Origin: Arcuatula senhousia | Taxonomy: Eukaryota > Mollusca > Bivalvia > Mytilida > Mytilidae | DNA length: 64,000 bases | Reading direction: 5' to 3' | NCBI GenBank assembly: GCA_963971305.1 | Contig: OZ020303.1 | Span: 15,497,184-15,561,183 of the forward strand | In this document: piece by piece, positions 1 through 10,760 of the stretch | How the letters are laid out: every line of letters begins with the position of its first letter | How positions within the stretch are numbered: the stretch's first letter is position 1 | Made by a program: the position numbers and the translations under genes | Notes under the pieces: generated by a model | The model's database searches: none | The model's input: only the letters and a program-made list of their open reading frames with translations | Told to the model about the DNA's origin: nothing

Positions 1-1135
1 AAATCGTCTGGGATTGTAACAAATTCTACTTACAACATGTACAATTAAAAACTAAACAAATTACGTCCTTCGATTAATTAAAATAATACTTTTCATTTGG
101 TCTCTTATTGAATATTTCTTCTACAAATTAGATTTTTATACGACCGCAAAAAATTGCTGACGTAAAATGGTACGATGCTGTCGTCGTCCGCGTCGTCTGC
201 GTTGTCTGTTAACTTTAGTGTTCCCACAATAACTTTAGTTCTAGTCATCCAATTGATATGAAATTTGACAATGATGTTCTTTACCTTAAAAGGAAGGATG
301 GGATTGATATTTGGGGTACCCCTTTTTTCGTTCAGAAATTAGGGGGCCAAAAAAGGCCTAAAATGCTACTTTTTTGTTTGTTCCCACAATAATTTTTGTT
401 CTGGTTTACCAAATGCTGTGAAATTAATTCTCCAATAATGTTTCACACCATTAAAGGATGTATGGGATTGATTTGGGGAGGGGGGGCATTCGTTTATATT
501 GTAAGTTGTGTCGCGTACATTTATTCATTATCTCATCTTTTATTTTTAACCCCTTTATCAAGTAAAAGAACATTTGAATTTTTCACAAAAGAGCGATCAA
601 ATTTGTATACAGGAGTTATAGGGTTTATTTGATAGTAATATTTTCACAAGTTATTTCTGTGAATGCTGTCAGAGACTGTTTACTCTAAAAGTCTCAAAAT
701 TTACGAGAGGATTTTGCAACTACACGCGTATTTTATAACATTGTACTTTGATAAAACTGCCGCGCATCTTACTTGATATAAAATAAAGAGCAGTTTTAAG
801 TGAGGTAAGGTTCTGATATCTTTAAGGTTATTTACTGCCAAATCGAGCAATTATGTTAATCTGTTTAAGTTCTATTTCTAGACAGCCCTTAAACAAGGCA
901 ATAGCTTTTCACTATAAAGCATTACAGATATTGGTGGACAAAACAAACGTTACACTCCGAAAACTTTGTGCAAAACAGACATATTTTTTCTTCATTTATT
1001 GTTTTATTTTGATGCAGAACATTATGTGAGAATCTTAATCATCAATGAAAGCGTTAAACATTTAAAGAAACTCAGTGTAAATGGACTCTCAATATATACA
1101 CATGTGGCCTTGGGTATGAGATTTTATTCGACTGG
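1..1135. other. Non-coding 3' flank with an old imperfect repeat
   Basis: No convincing gene is seen. Positions about 220-320 and 380-480 are two diverged copies of one sequence (both start with 'gttcccacaataa' and run to 'ggatgggattgat' or 'gtatgggattgat'), so this is an old tandem duplication. A GTC-rich stretch near 178-205 resembles the end of a dispersed repeat seen again at 35280. TTTATT at about 997 and 1006 reads AATAAA on the minus strand, some 130 bases downstream of the stop at 1136. It is a plausible polyadenylation signal for the gene ending there. Confidence 0.45.
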
Positions 1136-1341
1136 TTAAGAACGGTACAAATTTCGAATGAAGTTAGAGAAAATAATTTTACCATTCGGTTTACAACACC
1201 AACAGGTTCCACATCCAACATAATCGGCATTATTCCCATAAGTTAACACTCTCCCATATTGTTCGCACACTTTCTGTTCTGTATGCAATGTCATTTCATA
1301 ATAGGTTTGGCTCGTGTATTCGTAGCAATCCCATTCCTCTC
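1136..1341 (-). CDS. Terminal exon of a secreted Cys-rich (PAN-type) protein gene
   Basis: On the minus strand a clean acceptor (TTATTCTTGCAG) precedes 206 nt of open frame ending in TAA at 1136-1138. The encoded tail is about 67 residues with six cysteines, including a tight cluster reading GCGTCWCCKP. The exon begins with two bases of a split codon (phase 1). This is exactly the phase of the donor ending the signal-peptide exon at 14712, and joining them gives a Gly codon and a 177-residue protein. AATAAA-type signals follow at about 1000. No enzyme motif is visible; a secreted structural or binding protein is likely. The pairing with the exon 13.4 kb away is inference from strand, phase and cysteine content, and further exons could lie between. 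Confidence 0.6.
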
Positions 1342-1539
1342 CTGCAAGAATAATAAAACATCAAAATTAAACTTTTGGGTTGTAACATTTTGAAATGTAA
1401 AGTAAAGTATGCAAGATTTCACTTCCCAAGATTTGGTATTTTGCAGGTCTTCAATTTAAATAAATATCTTAATGAAATCCGAACCGTTACTGAAACAACG
1501 GTTAAAGCTAAACTTTTTGCCTCAGTTTTCGGTTAAAGA

Positions 1540-1690
1540 ATAGAAGAAAATGAGATGTGGAATAAGTGTACGCGACACAACCTACAATATAAACGTCAAT
1601 TTAAAAAATCCACAATGGAAAACAGCCAGCACCCTTCAAAATGACCAGTGGTCGCTGCTCGCTGTTTTTCAATTGGCCCTGGATTGAAAA
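1540..1690. repeat. Dispersed repeat R1, first copy
   Basis: Shares the words 'aataagtgtacgcgacac' and 'caatggaaaacagccagca' with copies near 6965-7095 and (diverged) 14185-14330, and in opposite orientation near 24835-24965. The copies are about 130-150 bp. They carry no terminal repeats that I can see and no open frame shared between copies. All lie in introns or non-coding DNA. Confidence 0.55.
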
Positions 1691-2337
1691 CAAACTACAT
1701 ATGATTCAAGCCCAATCCTAAGGTGCAATGAAAGACCCTCCTCTTGCCAAAACCAATTAACATAAATTCGACTAAATACAAACATAAGCTTTGATAAAGA
1801 TAACTGGCTTAGGACGGACGCATTTAAAATGTGGCGGGGTTAAACTAGTTTTTTGACGCAAACCTCCCCCTATATTGTCTAATTGATAATCAATTACAAA
1901 GCACAAACTAACACACAGTAAAAATCAGTAAAAATCAAATCGATAGAAGTTCAAATCAACAAGAGAGTATCTGAGATAAAAGAACAACAAGTAATTAACG
2001 GGACTTAGAGATACTCTCTTGAGAACACTCAAAATTACTGACAGCTAGCTAAGAAGCATCTTTCGACTGATGTAAAAAAAATCAAGTATGTCGATTTTAA
2101 ATCCGAAACAACACGTCAAACAATTAATGATTTGGTGATGTATCATCACACAAAACCGACACACTTGACTGCTGTAATGCTAAAAAATGACATAAGTATA
2201 AAATAGTGTAAAAAGACAATTAACATTTTAAAGTAAGTATCAAATTATCAATATACGTACCAAAAAGACTAAATTCATAGATTTTACTAAAATTTCCATT
2301 TCATAACTTTTATTCAATAAAGTTTTTAGCCAATTTT
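1691..2337. other. Intron DNA, one half of a diverged segmental duplication
   Basis: No gene is seen. The stretch from about 1900 to 2170 aligns by eye with 7200-7410 in the same orientation: both contain 'ctaagaagcat' followed by 'cgactgatg' and later 'cacacaaaaccgacacat/c'. Repeat R1 lies upstream and an RT pseudogene downstream in both copies, so this is part of a duplicated block of about 1.7 kb. Confidence 0.4.
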
Positions 2338-3290
2338 TCATTCCCAAAGGATTATTTTTGAATTTATTTTCTTTATAAACAACATTACCGTACAAATCAA
2401 AATTCGACGTGTACAATTAAATTTTCCCATAAGGTATAGATATTGATGATAAAACTTAGTAAACGACTTGAGTAATTTGTGGTAACGATATCCTTGTTTT
2501 AGTAATTTTTTTTGATAATACATAGATTTTTATCATTTTATCATAAAATCACCACTGCAGATCCCAGCATATCTTACCAACTGTGAAATATAAACACCGT
2601 AAAACGAAGCAAGTGGAACATCTCCCTCTAGAAAAGGAAAATTTACAATAGGAAATGAAAAGTCATCCCGTTTATCACATATTTTGGTGTGTAATTTTCC
2701 ATTGACAATACTTAAATCTAGATCTAGAAATGGACATCTATCGACGGTAAAGTTAGATTTATCCAAAGTTAATTCCTTGGGATATATTTCCGTAATAAAA
2801 TTAGAAAATGTGGGATCAATTAGTGAAAGAATTTCGTCTATATCTGTATATATAATTAAAAGTTTCAATGAGATGTTGTCTGTTGGGGTCTTTTTGAAGT
2901 TTTGCGATAAATTTGGATTCATAACAATACAAGAAAATGTCAGAAATAAGTGGAGCACAATTAGTTCCCATAGGGATACCAATGACTTGGCGATCAAAAC
3001 GAATATAAATGTTGTCCAAAAGATGATTTAAATCACTTTTGCATCAGTCCAATTGACGTAATCTTTATGAGTCTCGTTGCTTAAAACGATCTATTAAATT
3101 ACTTAGAAACTTTAGAGCAGATATAGTCACTTTTAGATTTAGAATAACCAGATATTGTACAAAGTAGAAAAATGTATTTTGAATGAGGACAAAATATCCC
3201 TATTGTACCTATCAACTGACATGTTGGTGAACACTTTTGGTTAAATTATACTTAAATGTCGCATGATATTTGAGGCCACGTGCTAGGCTG
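2338..3290 (-). pseudogene. Reverse-transcriptase pseudogene, copy a
   Basis: Minus-strand remains of a retroelement RT. From high to low coordinates one sees IGIPMGTNCAPL (RT block with PMG), a frame change near 2830, then FLDLDLS, KRDDFSFPIVNFPF and YGVYISQLVRYAG, and a C-terminal piece with KLLKQGYRYHKLLKSFTKFY at 2523-2420. Upstream DNA (3100-3290) resembles 10500-10760, where the same family is also broken. Stops and frameshifts interrupt it, so it is dead. The motif order fits Penelope-like RTs, but no endonuclease is attached to any copy in the window, so the exact clade is uncertain. Confidence 0.7.
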
Positions 3291-3369
3291 TTAGCGATAT
3301 TAACCTTAATTCGACTGTGCTTAAAAACAGGAAAAAAAGCAGAACTTTAAAATAATACAAATATTGTGA

Positions 3370-3690
3370 TTTAAAAAAACGTTATCACTTTAAATAGCTC
3401 AACAGGAAGCCTTTCAGGTAACAACTCTGCCCTACATAATAGTAGAATGACCTTTCCAATAGCTCTCTGTCCCAGATTCTGACCAGTCTAATTTGGGCAG
3501 GTGTCCAAAGAAGTCAGGTGTGACTTTACCTTAAAAACAGGTTTCCATTGAAACGCACGTCAGGCGTAAAAAATTTGTTGTCTGTCACTTTGTTGTCATT
3601 TGTATTTTGAGAAGTATTTTTAAAGTTCTATTGTTCATGATGTTATTTATGAATTCAAAAGTAATATGTGAATTTACCTATTACAGTCCA
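3370..3690. repeat. Left arm of a long imperfect inverted repeat
   Basis: The word 'cactttaaatagctcaacag' (3386-3405) recurs in reverse complement at 6782-6801, and the neighbouring text continues the match outward to about 3690 and 6603. About 2.9 kb lies between the arms and holds two further inverted-repeat elements and a miniature retrotransposon. The arms are diverged, so this is an old foldback arrangement or two opposed copies of one element. Confidence 0.5.
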
Positions 3691-4240
3691 TTTAAGTTCT
3701 ATAAATCAGCAAAAAATATTTTTATTTTTTTTGTCTCTTGAAAAGATTTCATATTTGAAATAAAAATAAACTTTTTTTTATATTATACCAATTCCGGGAC
3801 CGATTCTGACAACAATAAACCAACGTTTTATTTGCTAAGACAAAAAAGTAGACCTAACGGTAAATAGTTTACTTATTTCATTAAAACACATAAATGTGTG
3901 TCTATTTAACGGAACAGCCAGGTAATGGGTGTACCTAAATATGATTTAAAGGACCAACAACAGGAGATTAAATGACCAACTAGCATAACAATGGACTTTT
4001 AAATGTATTTCAAGTAAATGCTCTTCCTGGTCACCATGATGTACTCCCGTAAAATTAAGTTCTTTTTTTATTATAAAAGTCTATGAAAAACATTTTTATA
4101 TGAAAAAGTTCTGATTTTTTTTTGCCTGAGTTCGCATGCTTTAAAAAGTCAAAACATGAAAAAATATTTCAAATATTTTGCAAGACATAATTTGACAAGC
4201 CATTTTCGTTGATTTATAGAATCGAAATGGACAATACGTT

Positions 4241-4936
4241 ATATTTATAGCACAGTACTACGAGTTATCCTAATGAACTTCGAATGCGAAGCGTGAGAAG
4301 TTTATTTGGATAACGAGGTAGGCGGTGCTATAAATTATTTGTAACAGGAATTAACTCCGCTCACTGATCAAACAATGAATCAAATATTTTTTTTTCATTG
4401 TTTGAAGGAGGAGTCATGTTTGGAGGCGGAGCTTTTGGTATGCAATATTTGGGTCTTGTAACATGAATTGAGAATTTTCCTTTGATCTTCAGAAAGAATA
4501 AATAAGTACTAATAAGCACTTGTATTCCAATCACATCAACTGAATGATATTGCATAAAATGTCACCTGTGTTATATAAACCCAATCCAAAACGTGACTCC
4601 TCCTTCAAACAATGAAAAAAAATATTTGAATATTTATTTAATTAGATGTTTCCCGCCAGAAGATGACACGAGCCAGTATTTCATTAATAAAGATTTTGAT
4701 TGGTTAAAATATAATTACGCTAAAATCATGTGCTCCGCCTTTCAATTATTTATTTTATCAGTGGACGGAGTTAATTCATGTTACAAATAATTTATAGCAC
4801 CACCTACCTCGTTTATTGTTACAAACCCGACTTTAAATAAAATTTATCTTATCTTATCTTATCTTATCCAAATAAACTACTCACGCTTCGCGTTCGAAGT
4901 TTATTAGGATAACTCGTAGTACTGTGCTATAAATAT
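4241..4936. mobile_element. Foldback/MITE-like element with long terminal inverted repeats
   Basis: The left end 'tttatagcacagtacta' (4244-4260) and the right end 'tagtactgtgctataaa' (4917-4933) are reverse complements. Complementarity continues for about 130 bp on each side, as in 'gtgctataaattatttgtaaca' near 4326 and its complement near 4785. Inner segments (4385-4420 and 4590-4625) also pair, so most of the element can fold back. No transposase frame is present, so it is non-autonomous. A TTATC pentanucleotide run interrupts the right arm. Sequence from 4450-4585 reappears inverted at 4965-5085, just outside the right end. Confidence 0.65.
4844..4868. repeat. TTATC pentanucleotide microsatellite
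   Basis: Five tandem copies of TTATC lie inside the right arm of the foldback element. They are absent from the matching place in the left arm, so the array expanded after the arms formed. Confidence 0.85.
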
Positions 4937-5274
4937 AACTTGCATGGAAAATTTCCATTGAGTTTATATAACATAGGTGACATTTTATGCAATATCATTC
5001 AGTTGAGGTGATTTAGAATACAAATGCCTATTAGTACTAATTCATTCTTTCTGAAGATCAAAGGAAAATTCTCAATTCATGTTACACAGGAAAAATCGTT
5101 ACGCATGTTTTACGCATGAAAAACATATGTAAAACGTATGAACATAACACATGGTAAACGTAGAAATAGTAACATATGGTAAATTAGAAATTAAAGATAT
5201 TTATATCAGATGTCAACTTATAAGGTAATCATCTGTAACCGGAGAGCATGAATTACCTCACAAAATCGACATGT

Positions 5275-5345
5275 CCTGAGCGGGATTCGATCCCGGGACC
5301 TCTAAGTTTACAGTCAGGCGCTCTACCTCTGAACCAAAGAAGTAC
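5275..5345 (-). ncRNA. tRNA-like sequence with Pol III A and B boxes in the LTR (first copy)
   Basis: On the minus strand the segment reads GTTCAGAGGTAGAGCGC (D-arm / A box), then CTGTAAAC in an anticodon-loop-like position, then GGGATCGAATCCCG (T-arm / B box). The D stem and most of the T stem can pair, but I cannot find a good 7-bp acceptor stem. It is therefore a tRNA-derived promoter-like region rather than a functional tRNA gene. The GTA in the loop suggests tRNA-Tyr ancestry, but this is weak. Confidence 0.65.
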
Positions 5346-5559
5346 TTCCCTTATTCAGGGATAAAGGCTGGCTATTTAAATCTACTAGGAAGGGGGGCAA
5401 CCCCGTTACACTCCCCCCTCCTCAAGAGTCATCATACCTTCATGTATGACTCTTAACACAACTAACCCTGGCTAGTTTTCCTGTTCTAACCATCGTGGGT
5501 TTTTTAGTTGGGTGCCAATGTAACCGGAGAGCATGAATTACCTCACAAAATCGACATGT

Positions 5560-5630
5560 CCTGAGCGGGATTCGATCCCGGGACCTCTAAGTTTACAGTC
5601 ATGCGCTCTACCTCTGAACCAAAGAATTAC
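5560..5630 (-). ncRNA. tRNA-like sequence in the LTR (second copy)
   Basis: Same segment as in the other LTR, with single-base differences (for example GCGCATGACTG here against GCGCCTGACTG in the other LTR). A and B boxes are intact. Near-identity of the two copies supports a relatively recent insertion. Confidence 0.65.
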
Positions 5631-6240
5631 TTCCCTTATTCAGGGATAAAGGCTGGCTATTTAAATCTACTAGGAAGGGGAGCAACCCCGTTACACATCC
5701 TTTGAAGAAGTGTACAGTCATCTTGAACCTTTCATATTTCTAAAAATCAAATTATTTTAATGTCATGTCCGAACCACTTTGGTCCGTATGGAGAATGGCT
5801 TTTAAGTTTTGAAAATGAAAAACATGTGTTAAACGTATGAACATAACACATGGTAAACGTAGAAATAGTACCATGCATGAAAAACATATGGTAAATTAGA
5901 AATTAAAGATATTTATATCAGATGTCAGCTTATAAGGTAATCCTCCTTTGAAGAAGTGTACAGTCATCTTGAACCTTTCATATTTCTAAAAATCAAATTA
6001 TTTTAATGTCATGTCCGAACCACTTTGGTCCGTATGGAGAATGGCTATTAAGTTTTGAAAATGAAAAACATGTGTTAAACACATGTTTTACATGTGTTAC
6101 AAAACATATGAAAAACACATATTTTTTTAACAGGCGTTTTTATTGCGTTTGTCAAAACGCATGTAAAACACATGAAAAACATGTGAAAAACGGATGTTTT
6201 TTCAAACATGCGAAAAACATGTGTTACTTTTTTTCCTGTG

Positions 6241-6964
6241 TATCATCTATAGAATTCAACAAACTAAAAAGATGTATCAGGATAAACTTGAGATTAATGC
6301 ATATTTATATATATATGTGCATTTCACATGCATTATAGGTACATTATCAACATATTGGATAATATAGCTTTCAAAACTGATATTACATTGATGATTGTCT
6401 AAAACTCAGCAGCACAGCAACTCTGTCTCCACGATTTATTTAATTGTTTTTTTTTAAACTGGTCTTATTTTCTGCAAATGTGATTTTCAGACCAATTAAA
6501 TGTACTATGCATCTTTTTTTAACTAATAAATGCACTTGACTCGCTTTATGTCAAATTTATTCTGATACAACTTTTCAGTTTGTCAAATTCTATAGATCAT
6601 ACATAATAGGTGAATGACGTGAATTCACAAATTACTTTTCAATTGATAATACATGTAACATCAAGAACAATAGAACTCTAAAATACTTGGCAATGGAAAC
6701 CTGTTTTCAAGGTAAGACAGAAAGCTATTGGAAAGGACATTTTACTATTATGTATTTCAGATGTGTTACCTGAAAGGCTATCTGTTGAGCTATTTAAAGT
6801 GATACCGTTTTTTTTTAAAAAATAACAATAATCATGGAAATATTATTACAATTAATAAGAAATTATTATATCTAGGTCCTACTACGGGTTATTTTTTATT
6901 CCTTATGCAAGCCTTTGCTGTACACATACTGAAAAATCGATCTAAAATAAATTAACGATAAAAA
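6241..6964. other. Non-coding; right arm of the long inverted repeat
   Basis: No gene is seen. About 6603-6815 is the reverse complement of 3370-3690 (for example 'ctgttgagctatttaaagtg' at 6782). It includes 'ggaaacctgttttcaaggtaa', the counterpart of the text near 3530. Confidence 0.5.
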
Positions 6965-8140
6965 AATTTGGAATAAGTGTACGCGACATAACCAACATAT
7001 AGTAACGCCAATTTAAAAAAAAATCACAATGGAAAACAGCCAGCAAGCGCCGTTCTCCGTCTCTCGTTGGCCCAAGAGTAAAAATACTATACATATAAGA
7101 TTCAAAACAATTTCCTAAATTATCAACGAAAGACCCATTTCTGGACCCAGAACAAAAAAATATAGTTTTATGGACCGAAAAATTACACACTCTAATCAAA
7201 TAAATAAAAGTTCAATTCACCAAAAGAGAACATGAGACAAGAGCACTACACGAGAACAACGAGACGTAGAAGAACTATTTTAAAAACACTTGCAGTTACT
7301 GACAGTTAGCTAAGAAGCATTTATCGACTGATGAAAAAAATAAAACATATCGATGCTAAAACACTTCAAACAAAATTGATTTAGTGTTATATTATCACAC
7401 AAAACCGACACATTTAAAACTTGAAATTTGCTTAAACGCCTATTTCTACATATAAATACAAATTCAATGCATTTTACAAGATTAAAACATATCAATAAAA
7501 TTATAAATTACAACAGAAATTCACAGACTTCATAGTTAAATGTTACAATCCAGGCAACATAAATGTAGTAAACATATGAATGAACAATGGTTGCAATATG
7601 AGAAAAGTTCAAAAAAATATTCAAAATACAAAGTCTTGAACTAACGTTTGAAATTTTTTACAGATTCACAATTTTTAACACACACAGGAATTCGTTTCAC
7701 AATTTTGGGCCAATAGTGCTAAAACTTCTGTCTGAAAATGACCTTTTCTTATTAAGCTACCAACAGATGATTCAGACGATCGTAAAGTGCGGTTTGAGAC
7801 TTGACGAGATAACAAATTGATAAGATATGACAGAACATTGCTAATAGAACAAATAAACATATATGTTAAAATCTTTACATTGATTCGTGCTTTAACAGGC
7901 AACCATTGTCGATATAAAATAAGGCTTCCTTTGAACTGTCATAATAATTGGAACGACTAAGTACAAGTTTAGCACACATATTTGATCGCTGTAATGCTTA
8001 AAACATGGAATTAATATTGAGACTATTTACTTCCATGCTTAAAACAATACAGTAGACAAAAGGAAATAGATAAAAGTTTTAAAGTTGCTATTAAATTTTC
8101 AATATTTCTACCAAAAAAAAAAAAAAACCCACAAAATTTA
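6965..8140. repeat. Second half of the diverged 1.7 kb segmental duplication
   Basis: Begins with repeat R1 (6965-7095) and continues with the same order of words as 1540-2290, in the same orientation, up to the RT pseudogene at 8210. The two halves differ by many indels and have no shared open frame. A run of 15 A's lies near 8112-8126. No gene is seen. Confidence 0.45.
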
Positions 8141-8209
8141 AAGATTTTACTAAAACTTCCAACTCGTATCCTTTAATAATTTTTAAAGTCAAACTACCAT
8201 GTCCAGATG

Positions 8210-8585
8210 ATTGCTTTTTGAATTTCCGTGCCTTATAAACAAATTTCCCAAAAATTCAGAATGTGATATTCCTTTAACAATAATAAATCGACGTGTACAG
8301 TTTTTCAATAAGATAATCATATTTATACTTTATTTTTTTAAGATTTGACTAATTTGTGGTATCGATAACCTTGTTCTAGTTATTATCCTGTAATGAAAAC
8401 GCAAATTCGAGCATATCTGACTTACTGTGAAATGTACATTCCGTAAGAGGGATCTAGAGGTACATCGCCTTCAAGAAAAGGAACATTTACAATTGGGAAA
8501 GAAAAATTATCACGTTTATCATATACTTTAGTGTGTATTTTTTTATTGAAAATGCTTAAATCGAAATCTAAAAATAGACATCTAT
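8210..8585 (-). pseudogene. Reverse-transcriptase pseudogene, copy b
   Basis: Minus-strand DNA closely parallels 2410-2800 of copy a. It encodes recognisable traces of the FPIVNFPFLEGDVP and YGxYISQ block and of the C-terminal segment, broken by stops. It lies at the same relative place in the duplicated block as copy a, so the two probably descend from one insertion followed by duplication. Confidence 0.6.
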
Positions 8586-8869
8586 GGGCGCATTACATTT
8601 GGGCTAAAAATCAGAAATACAGATTTTCATTTGAATAATAGCACTCCATGTTTGGGCTTATTAGATTTTTACTTGAACAGGTAAACAAAGATAAATTTCT
8701 ACGAAAGTCTATATAGATCATATACATATAGGTGATAAAACTATTCCGATTTTGACCCCAAACCCAATTTTAATACAAGAAAAAGTGGAAATGCAAAATA
8801 CTTGTGTATAACAGTTTTAATTCATTTTTAATGCTTCTATACACATTGTATAAAATAAATTTACAAACC

Positions 8870-9880
8870 ACTTGGTTTCATGCTAACACTTTGCATGTTT
8901 GATAGTATATTATAGTGTAATAACAAAACTACCGAACTTGAATGATCAATCTCATTGTCCAGAGAAAATGACAAAAACGAATCAGTCATACCGGAGAATT
9001 GGTGGATCGCAATGGTTCTGACTTGGTACAGGCATTTCAAACGAAATGGTGTGTTAAACCAGATTTTATGGCGCCAAACCTCCCACTTCCATTGCGATCT
9101 TAGGATTCGGTTATGACCATAGAACGCAACATAGTTGTGAGACACAATAGGGATATTGAGGTGATAACCTCAGTACAGCAGACCAGTCAAACACTAATTT
9201 TAAAAACAATTAATCACCATATCTTTTAACACAATTTTGAACTTTTCTAATAGTAGCTGATAACGAAGAAAGATTTTTTTAGGGATCGTATGAAACGTAT
9301 TTTCTTATAGCTCTGCTCCAAAAGTCGGTCACGAAGACTTTTATCGTTGTCTGATAAAAAAAAACAACTGTGAAATGTGTGCGTGCTCTGGCATATCGAA
9401 TAAGTTGTGAAATATAAACACCGTATGCAGGGGAAGTAGGTATATTGCTCTGTAGATTAGGAAAATTAATAATTTGAAAATAAAAATCGTCTCGTTTATC
9501 GTAAACTTTTGTACTGAGATGATCACCTTGGTCAAATTCGGGGTGCAAATCCAAGAAAGACGTGAACCAATTTGATTCTGTGGTCTCTCAACTCCAATTC
9601 TAGAGTATATATTGAAAGAATCCATCTACCAAATGAAGTGTTATTGACAAAAAGGACATCATCAATATATCTGAATGTAAGATTAAATGACCTTGTCTCT
9701 TTCATCTTCTTGTTCTTTACAATCCCTGAAGAAATTCCGTCTCGTAAGAGTATAAAAACAAATCGACGAGGAGAGGAGCACAGTTTGTGCCCATTGGAAT
9801 GCCGATTTATTGTTGAAAAATCTCTCCTCCGAAGGTGACAAATATGTTGTCAATGAGAAAATCAAGCATACTACAAACTT
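8870..9880 (-). pseudogene. Reverse-transcriptase pseudogene, copy c, with 3' tail
   Basis: Minus strand. Traces of GIPMGTNCAPL lie near 9800, followed by SFLDLHPEFDQGDH, KVYDKRDDF, IINFPNLQSNIP and YGVYISQLIRYARA (to 9400), with frameshifts between. The downstream part (8920-9190) is not coding. It matches, inverted, 13020-13290 beside copy e, including 'gaccattgcgatc'-type words, so it is the element's 3' region. The same 3' words recur near 21050. Confidence 0.65.
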
Positions 9881-10284
9881 GTCCCAGTGTGTAACAAATT
9901 TTATCTTTGAAATATGTTTTGGAAAAGAATGTAGAAGCTAGCAAGACAAGTAAAGAAAATAAATGTTTTGCTTTAAATGAATTTTCTTTCCGAATAAATG
10001 TGACTTTAAAAAGTGGGATATGTCGTTGAATTGCACAACCTCAAAATGCCAAGCCTCCATAAGGACCAGCAGTGAATGTTCCATGGTGTTAATGTTAAAC
10101 GACCCAAATCTGCGAATGGAATATACGAAAGAGCAGGCTGTATTTTTCTGTAAAAAACTTGACAATATATACAGAATTTTATCACATTAACTTTTATTTT
10201 ACCTGTATTTACCTGTATATTGTCCAATAAAGCTTTAGCCCAAACGCCGACTGCTATTAACCCAAATGTAATATTTTTTGCCAA

Positions 10285-10760
10285 TTAGCCCAAATGTGGA
10301 TCACTCACATCTATCACCGGCCGAGTTAGATTAATTAAGAGTAAGCATCTGCAAGTATTGTTAAAAATATCAATAAGGTGGTGTTTGTTTGGATCTCGTT
10401 GTAGTTTGGCCATAAATTGTGATTCGTAACAATATAAACAAAAATTGTTATAAGTAGAACGCAATTGGTTCACATGGGTATACCAGTAACTTAATACATG
10501 TATTCTTGAAACATTAGAACAGATGTAGTCACTTTTGAATTTATCAAAGCATCATTCAATTAAATATTCAAATTTCTTTTTAATAAGATTATTAGGTAGG
10601 TTTGTATATAGAGTAGAAAAATCAAAGCTTGTCAACGGGCTGGAATGTATTTTCAAATGCCCAAAGTTTGTCCAAAACGTCAAGGAATATGTGACACTCC
10701 AAAAATGATTTACGCCACTATTTTCAATTTTTTTTTGTCACAGTATCGAATGATAATTTC
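10285..10760 (-). pseudogene. Reverse-transcriptase pseudogene, copy d
   Basis: Minus strand. The fragment YCYESQFMAKLQRDPNKHHL at 10440-10360 corresponds to the segment after the PMGTNCAP block in copy a. The higher-coordinate part resembles the RT N-terminal region in frames broken by stops. The region on its low side (9885-10284) has no recognisable gene. Confidence 0.55.

Larger units (their letters stand above)
5234..5695 (-). mobile_element. Terminal-repeat retrotransposon in miniature (TRIM) with tRNA-like LTRs
   Basis: Two near-identical 177-bp direct repeats (5234-5410 and 5519-5695) flank a 108-bp core. Read on the minus strand, each repeat starts TGTAACGG and ends CCGGTTACA, the TG...CA form of LTRs. 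The core starts with TTGGCACCCAACT, a primer-binding-site-like sequence right after the 5' LTR. It ends with a purine run GAGGAGGGGGGAG right before the 3' LTR. The 4-bp direct repeat CATC flanks the whole (5230-5233 and 5696-5699). There is no coding capacity, so mobilisation would need a helper LTR element. Each LTR includes a tRNA-like segment (separate entries). Confidence 0.8.
5085..6240. mobile_element. TIR element filled with a short CATG-type word; hosts a nested TRIM
   Basis: The ends CACAGGAAAAA (5085-5095) and TTTTTCCTGTG (6230-6240) are perfect inverted repeats, each flanked by TA, as expected of a TA-targeting DNA transposon. The interior is dominated by variants of one word (AAAACATATG, AAAACGCATG, ACATGTGTT) on both strands, above all at 5098-5160 and 6058-6230. 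Part of the interior is tandemly duplicated: about 5110-5232 plus 5700-5815 matches 5820-6060. One duplicate is interrupted by the LTR miniature at 5234-5695. No transposase frame is present. Confidence 0.6.

Noticed and set aside
5275..5345. A genuine tRNA gene
   Set aside because: A and B boxes and a T-arm are present, but there is no proper acceptor stem, and the sequence is part of both LTRs of a mobile element.
6006..6338. 110-codon frame rich in His, Lys and Cys
   Set aside because: It translates the ACATGTGTT word array of the TIR element ending at 6240 and then random flank.
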